Below, in pieces: positions 57,215 through 64,000 of a stretch of DNA of 64,000 nt. Below the pieces are notes generated by a model that saw only the letters and a program-made list of their open reading frames with translations, did no database searches and was not told the origin of the DNA. A program made the translations under genes and the position numbers. Numbering within the stretch: position 1 is the first letter of the stretch; each line of letters opens with the position of its first letter. The stretch lies in NCBI GenBank assembly GCA_015680685.1, contig MNCI01005943.1, forward strand, positions 549,451-613,450. Direction: 5' to 3'. The stretch is from Gnetum montanum (Eukaryota > Streptophyta > Gnetopsida > Gnetales > Gnetaceae).

Positions 57215-57395
57215 CTAGTTTAAGGACATTTCAGGCCATGCATAAACAAGAGAAGTTTTGAGTGATACAGGTGGGTTTCTTGGTAAACCGGCCATTCCTG
57301 GACGTGACTAGTTTTATGTCATTGCAGACATGTGATAGTTTAGCGTCGTTTCAGACTGTGAATGTAGTTTAATATCATTTCAAACTAGAATGTTT
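57215..57395. repeat. TTTAAGG/TTTAGCG repeat words between antisense gene and protease
   Basis: AGTTTAAGGACATTTCAGGC, AGTTTTATGTCATTGCAGAC, AGTTTAGCGTCGTTTCAGAC and AGTTTAATATCATTTCAAAC recur at about 40-60 bp. B2 has its own array in the same place (5090-5262). Confidence 0.65.
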
Positions 57396-58330
57396 ACTAA
57401 TTGTTTAGCATCCTTTTTATCTTTTTTGTTTTCATGGTAATGTGGTGTTTAACGGGGACAATTCGATATTCGGCATCTCCTTCACTGATTACATTGAAAG
57501 GTAACTCTGACCAGGAGACGTCTAATGGAGCGAGTTTTGAGTCGATACTTTCGGACGTTTCTATTTTGGATGTTGTTTTGGTGGTTTCTGAGGAATCACC
57601 CTCGATGTGCTGGTCATCCTTTCGGGTGTTGTTGGTTTTGTTTGTCACAGGTTTTTCAAGTTTAGGTTCGCATTGTGGGTCACGTAGTTTCAGGCTCTTC
57701 GAATTTAACTTCGGAGCCTGGGTTTGCTTCCGTGTGAGATGAGATGGTGGAAGTAGTGGTATCTCCATGGATAATGATCTCACCCCCTTCATATGGTATA
57801 TGAATTTCCTTATGGATGGGGGAAGACACCACTTTTAATTGGGCTAACCAGGGTCGCCCCAAGATTAAGTTGAAGCCAAGCATCTCATTGATAACCACAA
57901 AGTCAGCGAAAGTGGGGAACCGATCCCCTGCTATGAAGTCCAAGGTTAATGTACCCTTGACCACTACTCGTGCCCCATTAAAAGATTTTAGACAGGTTGT
58001 AGCTATTGGCTTGATTAAGTCAGTGAGGCCCAATTGCTCGATGATGGGGTAAGGTACCACATTTGTGGCCGCTCCATCGTCTACATGTACCCGATGTATC
58101 TTGAACTGATTGACTTGTATGGTTATGAACATGGATTTGTGAGTGACGTCTCCTGTTTTCTCGTCTCTTTTAATGTTTTTAGTATGGAAGTTTAATGATT
58201 TAGGTTTGGATTCTTGGTGTTTAGACATGACTACATGTATAGAGGGCTCATCCACGGGTAGGTTCTTGCTAACAAGGATTGATGTCAACATTTGTACCAG
58301 GGCTTCGTGATGAACTGATGAGGTCAAGAC
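57396..58330 (-). pseudogene. Protease domain of element B1
   Basis: The frame 57680-58327 carries HHEALVQMLTSILVSKNLPV, RVHVDDGAATNVVPYPIIEQ (active-site region, D-D-G), LKSFNGARVVVKGTLTLDFI and FNLILGRPWLAQ. A frameshifted C-terminal extension (57397-57792) is Lys/Glu-rich and reads toward the lost RT start. It has 40-60% identity by eye with B2. It would process Gag-Pol; this copy is close to intact over the core but has lost its pol partner. Confidence 0.85.
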
Positions 58331-58369
58331 AAGGTCATATAAGCTTAATGATGTGTTCTTCTGTTTGAG

Positions 58370-59195
58370 GGCCTAGGTGACCTGCATCAGGGCGTTAGCT
58401 AAGTCTTTTCCATTGGGTGCATTCTTGTCTAAAGCCACTTGATCCATTGGACCTAATAGCCATATCTCACGCGAGGTGGCTTTCGTGTTGCTTTCGGTGA
58501 ATAGTGGTGTTGACATGGGTTGTACTCTTGGTTCTTCCCTTTTGCAACACATTTTTGGTTCATCATTGGTGGGAGTCATAGGCACTGTGCTCAATGGGAT
58601 TGGCTTCAGAGGCCCTAGTGCCAGTCGTTGTTCCTTTGCCGAGCGCTCCTTCTCTAAACGTTCCCTCGTGAGCCTATTTGCCAGGCGTTCTCATGTGGCG
58701 TGCATGGGAGCATGTGGAGTTGGAACGCAGGGTTGTTTTGGGACTTGAATAACAAATGGGGTGGGGCGGCTCACTATTTTTGCCCCTGCCATAGCAACTG
58801 CTGGTGGCACCCGAACCACAAAGGGGGTAAGCCGGTTCGACGGTGTCATGCCAGCAGTTGTATTAGTAGGAGGCACCCTAACGACAAACGGTTTAGTTTG
58901 GGGTGGCACTTGCGTTGTCGCCACAGAGGGAGGCACTCGAATGATAAAAGGTTCACATGAGGTAGGAGGATTGCATGAGGGATATGTAGTTTGTAACGAT
59001 TTTTGCGGGGTGGAGGGAACATGAACCACGAAAGGCTTTCTAGGCATTTCATTGCTATTGTTTGTGTAAATAGTGTTGATCGTGTAGGGAGCTTCTTTGG
59101 TATTCAGAGGATCTTTATATATACCCATGGACTGGTTTTGCGGTTTGATTAGGTTAGCCTCGTCAAATGTGATCTCGCCTGCATCGATCATTCAT
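58370..59195 (-). pseudogene. gag-protease linker of B1 with five PFVVRVP repeats
   Basis: Open frame 58691-59191 contains KPFVVHVPST, EPFIIRVPPS, KPFVVRVPPT, TPFVVRVPPA and TPFVIQVPKQ, spaced about 20-28 residues. A charged segment (RLEKERSAKEQ) and NDEPKMCCKRE follow before the protease. B2 keeps at least three repeats, so the motif is under some constraint. Its role is unknown. Confidence 0.7.
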
Positions 59196-59540
59196 TGAAT
59201 ATCTTGCTTCAAATTGAAGCAATAGTCCGTGCCATGTCCATTTCGTTGATGGTAGTCACAAAACTGGTCTACCCTAAAGCCTCTTGGAACTGGGGGTTCG
59301 TCTGGGGTTGCCAAGCCCAGGTTGTCGACCAATTGGTAGAATCAATCATGTCTCTGAATTTCCGTGGGGGAAAACTACTTATGCTTCATCAGCCCAGCCT
59401 TCAGTAATTGGTCGAACAGTTGTGAAGGTTTCATGGGTAGTTGTGTGTACTGAGAGGGGTTTCTCCTCTCAAAATTTTGCACTTGGCCTGGTGTAGTATC
59501 TTGGGATGTGGACGGCCTAAGTGTAGCATTAGGGGGAGGC

Positions 59541-61347
59541 TTAGTATAGCTGGTGGGGGGCAGTAGGCTGTTTACCTTGTTGCTGGGCAGCTGTTCGTTG
59601 AGTCTCTGCTAATGCTGTCACTGTTGGTTTAGCCTTTTCATTATCTTTTTTAGTATGTTGATTTTTAAAGGCTATGTAGGCGGGGTCATGACTATTTTGT
59701 GCTGCCTCCTCTATGTTCTTTATCTGGACAAAGGCTTGGTTTAGGATGCATGTGTTTAGGTAGTACAACTTAGATTTGATGAAATCATTTACTGCTCCCT
59801 TTAAGATCGTGAGTAAGTAAGTCTCAGGTATTGTTTCATGGAGTTCATTCAACGCAGCACTCCATCTCTGAATAAATTTCTGTACAGGCTCAAGGGGTGC
59901 TTGTTTCACCTGTATTAGGCTATCTATTGTAGTTTCATGTTTTAGATTATATTTAAACCTAGTCACGAATTGGTGTAAAAGGTCTTCCAGGGAAGATATA
60001 GAATTGCGCGGTAGAGCCCGGTACCAATCCAGTGCTCTCCCCGTAAGGGACATGGTGAAGACACGCAAGATTGCATGTGGCCACGCTTGAAGTAATAAAC
60101 TTTCTAATCTAAACGTGACTAGATGGGTGTTGGGTCTCCCTCCCCATTGTATTTGGTCAATTGAGGCAGAGAGATGCCTTTTGGCAATGTTAGTGGTGGC
60201 ACTGAAGAGCTAATAGGATCATCTTGGTAAAGGTCCAAGACCTTAAGCTCTTTGCTGTTAGCTGTTTTAAGGCGTCTTACCTCCTCAGTAAGTTCTTGCA
60301 TCATTTTTTAGCATCCGCCCAGTCTTGAGCACTGGGTGAAGCGATAGGTTGTTGTGACATGGGAAGGTTGGACTGTTGCACGGTGGGTGAGAAGGCAGAA
60401 AGTTGAGCAGTCGGGAATTGCGTTTGTGGTATGTTGGTTGCGGGCGTCACTAATGGCATGCCATAAGGGAAAGGCTGTTGTTGCTGCTGTTGCTATTGTT
60501 GTTGTATCCAGGGGATGTTCATGGATGGGATTGCGAGAGGAGGCATATTGTGATGAAGGGGTTGATGCGGTTGCACGTCGGTCGTAGCCCATTGCCCTGT
60601 TGGGGTCCGCGAGGTAATACTTTGCACTTGTTGAGTTGTGGCCATGAAACGTGCTCCCTGAGTTTGGATCCGAGGTATGTAGTGAGGAGTCGTAGAAGCC
60701 GGTATTACAGATGGCATTCCAAGGATCTAAGATGGGAGTGTGACGCCTACATTGGGTTGAAGGGGTTGTTGTTGTGATTGCATTTGTAAGAGAGAGGGTG
60801 ACATGGTGACGGGAGGAATAATGGAGAGGGGTAGCATATTGGATTGCGCATCGGTCACAGGAGGAGTGGGGGTGAGAATGGATACCTCTTGTTGAGGCAC
60901 ATGTGCTTGAGTAATTTTAAATGGCTGGAGGGACGTTGTCTCCCCCATGAATGGGTGAAATAATGGGTTGAGGGTATGATATGAATCCTCATGTTCGGAC
61001 TGAGCTGCGAAATCATCTTCCTCCTCTATTTGGGGGTTTGGCATGGGATGGTCTAGAGGCTGATTCCTTGCTAGGAGGAGCTCTAAGATGAGCTGAGAGT
61101 AATACTCAGGGAGAGGGATGATGTCATGCGGGGAAGGGATGAACTCATGTCCTCCCCTATAAAATAGTTCGTATTGTCTCTTAACTTCCATTTCAGTTTG
61201 ATCCACTACTAGGCTGGCTTGTATTTTTACGCATATGAAATTATATTGTTCCTGCATTATAATGTTAAATGACGGATTCCTCCTTTGTAGTCTGAGAGAC
61301 CGGCGAGGTCCCACCGTGGGTTGTACTATGGGTTGTTGAATGGCCAT
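59541..61347 (-). pseudogene. gag of element B1 (Tat type)
   Basis: The first ATG at 61347 gives MAIQQPIVQPTVGPRRSLRL, then YNFICVKIQASLV and EFIPSPHDIIPL, then a Gln/Pro-rich region with a Q run near 60480. The capsid block at 59541-60068 has LTGRALDWYRALPRNSISSL, FVTRFKYNLKHETTIDSLIQ, PVQKFIQRWSAALNE and FIKSKLYY. Few stops interrupt these frames. No zinc knuckle was recognised. Gag forms the virus-like particle; the N-terminal region is shared with B2. Confidence 0.85.
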
Positions 61348-61810
61348 GGGTTTATGATATCTATGATGGGCTGTGTTGAAGCGTTAGAATTTGTAGTGTT
61401 CATGATGAAACAGTTATGAATATAACATAGTGGAAGGGATTAGATGTCAGGGAGTACGAAGGAGGATTTGACTCAATGTGAAATGGATGTGTTTATCAGT
61501 GTACACTTAAGTTCATAGCGTACAACGTATAGACTAGATCTTAGTGTATAGGCTTCAACGACCAGCATACAGAGACAACGTACAATGTGCAAGTGAGCTG
61601 AGCAGCATGCAGACAGGGTCTACAACGTACAGCGTGCAGGTGAGCTGAGCAGAGTGTAGACAAGGTCTACAGCGTACAGTGTGCAGGTGAGCTGAGTAGC
61701 CTGTAGACAGGGTCTACAGTGTACAGCGTAAACTGAGCAGCATGTATACGTTGGGAATTCTGCAGAACAGGGTACAGATCTAGGAAGTTCAGAAAGTTTA
61801 AACAATTTCA
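61348..61810 (-). other. Leader of B1 between primer-binding site and gag
   Basis: Non-coding. Positions 61500-61760 hold four or five degenerate ~60-bp repeats with (A)GCGTGCAGGTGAGCTGAGCA and GTCTACA words, related to the hairpin minisatellite in the antisense gene. Confidence 0.6.
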
Positions 61811-61829
61811 GGCCCTCCTTCTAGCACCA
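61811..61829 (-). other. Primer-binding site of element B1
   Basis: On the minus strand TGGTGCTAGAAGGAGGGCC, five bases after the LTR. It matches B2 except at two positions and is clearly unlike the Asp-type site of A and C. The tRNA was not identified with certainty; Arg-tRNA is used by the related Ogre elements. Confidence 0.7.
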
Positions 61830-61834
61830 TTTTC

Positions 61835-63330
61835 TGTACTATCCAAAATCGTTGGTCTCCGGCTAGAATGAAATAGAAACCAAGAGATCCTTGGACAAGC
61901 ACAGAAGACCCTACTTCACTTGAGGACGAGCTGGAACGGACAAAGGTAGAGTACCTTGGGTGGTCCGCACGTGGATCAGATAAGGATTTTCCCAACATAT
62001 GCCAATATGCAATACGCTGGGTTATGCGTAAATAGCATAATAAACGTGAATCGGAATATAAGCGTGCAAGGAAACAAACACAGAAGTAAACGAGAATAGG
62101 TGAAAACTGTAATAGATCTTGACCAGAAATGAAACAACTTTATTGCAAAAATAATGTAAATTACAGTGCACCGGTCTGAACGTAGTTGTGGATCTGACAC
62201 AAGGCGGACGAAGAGCCTCGGTGGATGCGGAGGGATGATGGTGTGCCGGTTTGAACTACAGGCACAGTGTGAAGGCTGTATTCTTAGCGTGCAGGGTTGA
62301 AGTCCAGCGTATAGGATTTAGGGTTTTGGATTTTCCCAGTGTGGGTTGCCCAAATTTTTGCCAAGATGCCTCCAATTTTTCCAATCCTGATCTGGTCAAA
62401 AATCAAGGTTTTTATACAAGTTTAGATGTTAGACTTGGATCTAAGAGGGGATGATTGGCTGTGGAGTGTTGGACTCTTGGGTCGGGTGACATGTGGCACA
62501 TTGACCGAGTGCGAGAGAATGAAATTTTATAAGTGTACAGTGTGTTGCACGCCAGCGTATACTGCTGTACGCCAGCGTATACACGCTAGGCGTGTGAACT
62601 CGGCATACAAACTTGACTAAAACAAAAGAAGTCATTCGGCCCTCGAATTTGAATTCGGATGTCATGAGAATGTTGCCTGTGGATGTTCAGCTCGATTGGC
62701 CTTGATTTGACACAGTTCTTGAGAGCTTTGATTGGTATACGTTGTGCTACACACTGGGCGTACACATTGTACATATTGGGTGTATACGCTGGGCGTACAC
62801 ACTGTTCGTACACGTTGGGCGTGTAGGATGTACATGCTCAGCATATGAACTCCAAAGTGCATGATGTCGAGACCAAAATTTGACTTTCTGAAGCCCATGA
62901 TGACACCTGATAATTACTCTGTTCCTGTGAGTTGATGCTTTGTACAAAATCTTGCTCTGAAGTGCCGTTTCCATGCCATCTTTGGGATTGCATGCTGGGC
63001 GTACACGTCAGTCGTACGTGCTGAGCATACATGTGAAGCGTGCACGCTGGGCATGTACGCTAGGCATATACGCTGGGAGTGTACACTGGGTGTATACGCT
63101 GCATACTGCATACTTAGTGAGAACCAAGTATATTGAGCTCCAAAGTTACCATGTTTGATGCCAGATGTCGCTGTGGTCATCTGCGGGTCCCAAGGAACCG
63201 TTTCTTGTTGAGTTCGAATTTGCTTGAGGTTGTCTGTGGGGCCCTCAAGCTTCAGTCATGCTGGGGAGCATCATGACTTAGCTCGACTCTTGTTGGAGAA
63301 GTACTAAGCTCAGAATTTTGTGGTGTTTCA
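61835..63330 (-). repeat. 5' LTR of element B1
   Basis: 1496 bp with TGTACTATCC and GTGTTTCA ends. It is about 40 bp shorter than the 3' LTR, mainly through fewer units in the GTACGCTGGGCGTA array (62995-63110). The AGTGG at 63331 completes the duplication. Confidence 0.93.
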
Positions 63331-63440
63331 AGTGGAGTAGGTGATGCATATATATAAGCATTTATAGCTACTACATCAACATTGATGCATTAATGTAGCC
63401 TAACATACATTGATGTTGATGTGTCTATGCATTTGACTTA
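63331..63440 (-). mobile_element. LTR D, last piece
   Basis: It continues from 47185 after removal of B1 and one AGTGG. ATATATAAGC with CATTTATAG and GATGCATTAATGTAGCC correspond to the TATA and U3 of the family LTR. The exact inner end (TCATCA) and polypurine tract are not recognisable; a small deletion probably joins it to the accessory ORF. Confidence 0.55.
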
Positions 63441-63479
63441 AAGATAGTCTTGGTGAGTTTGCCTAAAATTGACAGTGTT

Positions 63480-64000
63480 GGAACTTCTTAAGAACAAGAT
63501 AGAGTGTTGACCAATCAAGCTACAAAATATTTTTGTTCAATATCAAACACCTTGACTTTGGCTTTTAAGTCATTGTAGTTCACCATCCTCTTTGCTAGGT
63601 TCTCTGTAACATCTATTTGATCTGTAAATTTTACCTTAAGAACCTTAAGCTCTGCATTAGCAATTTATAACTTTTGAAGTGCTTCACGGTAGAGCTTATC
63701 TTCATTCTCATATAACAAGTATGAGGTAGCCACTTGTTTCTCTAACTTATTTATGAATTTATTAGTAGTTAGCATGGTAAGAGTGGTATGGTGCAGATTG
63801 ACCAACTCCAGGTACTACGTCATTTCTTTGAGTTGTAACTCCTTCATCTTAAATTCTACTTGATTATAGGCATTAAGACCATTAAAGATAGGCTTTTAGG
63901 TAGTAGATAGAAACTACTATAGGGATTCATTGAGTTTGATCTTTGCCAATCATATCTTCTTTCCATTTATTTCTTTTTGTAGACCCACCTATTCCCTATA
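63480..64000 (-). pseudogene. Accessory coiled-coil ORF of element D, runs off the window
   Basis: The minus-strand frames give EKQVATSYLLYENEDKLYRE, ANAELKVLKVKFTDQ and ENLAKRMVNYNDL with FDIEQKYFVA. These align with the C-terminal coiled coil of A (VAASYSLYEGEFQAHKE, RRMNDYQQL, FDIERKQFTAW) and of C. It lies just inside LTR D on the same strand, so D is a third Athila-type element carrying the same accessory gene. The proline-rich C-terminus is missing. The 5' part lies beyond 64000. Confidence 0.7.

Larger units (their letters stand above)
47186..63330 (-). mobile_element. Element B1: full-length Tat-type Ty3/Gypsy retrotransposon with an antisense gene
   Basis: Bounded by 1.5-kb LTRs (47186-48721 and 61835-63330) and by AGTGG on both sides (47181-47185 and 63331-63335). 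Minus-strand order: primer-binding site, gag, PFVVRVP linker, protease, then a 5.6-kb block with a plus-strand spliced gene, then the second half of RT, RNase H, a second (archaeal-type) RNase H, integrase C-terminal half, tandem repeats and polypurine tract. The double RNase H marks the Tat lineage. RT lacks its N-terminal half and the RNase H-integrase joint is also deleted, so this copy is non-autonomous. Confidence 0.93.

Noticed and set aside
51735-57395. The antisense block as a separate nested transposon
   Set aside because: No LTRs, inverted ends or target duplication were found at its borders, RT does not resume on its far side, and B2 shows the same neighbour order. Not fully excluded; see findings.

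Overview
This window looks like a piece of a large, repeat-rich plant nuclear genome, probably a seed plant and plausibly a gymnosperm. That is inferred from old, heavily decayed Ty3/Gypsy LTR retrotransposons nested in each other, two plant-specific host genes and AT-rich spacers. I cannot name the species.

Host genes. At the left edge (565-900, minus) is the first recognisable exon of a WEB-family (WEB1/PMI2-like) coiled-coil gene that continues beyond the window. Near the middle (26685-27848, plus) is an intronless, GC-rich gene for a basic 387-residue plant protein carrying a SPEVTCVGRIK-type motif. The 28-31.6 kb stretch is mostly featureless, with a few short duplications and one tRNA-like sequence.

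Elements, left to right. (1) B2, a decayed Tat-type element on the minus strand (about 1975-9265), whose gag-protease remnants lie next to a plus-strand spliced gene split by a solo LTR (3683-4562, TSD CCTCC). (2) Element A (13838-25811, plus), an Athila-type element that has lost reverse transcriptase and whose 3' LTR is cut short beside the host gene promoter. (3) A solo LTR at 31625-32433 (TSD TGTTT). (4) Element C (33281-46791, minus), a full Athila-type element with TSD ACACT, itself hit by a solo LTR (41204-41733, TSD CCAAT) that contains the only N of the window. (5) Element B1 (47186-63330, minus), a full Tat-type element with TSD AGTGG and two RNase H domains. C and B1 both sit inside one older LTR (D), whose three pieces lie at about 32919-33280, 46792-47185 and 63331-63440. 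(6) The start of element D's accessory ORF at the right edge.

Main result. Elements A, C and D carry, in sense between integrase and the 3' LTR, an intronless accessory ORF with an N-terminal globular domain followed by long coiled coils. B1 and B2 carry what looks like a related gene, but antisense to gag-pol, adjoining the protease end, and with introns: eight exons in B1 with phase-compatible GT-AG junctions, its own TATA box and a conserved last exon. A gene antisense to the genomic RNA can keep introns through retrotransposition and a sense gene cannot, which fits this contrast. All these copies carry stop codons or frameshifts here, so function is inferred from conserved structure, not from an intact product.
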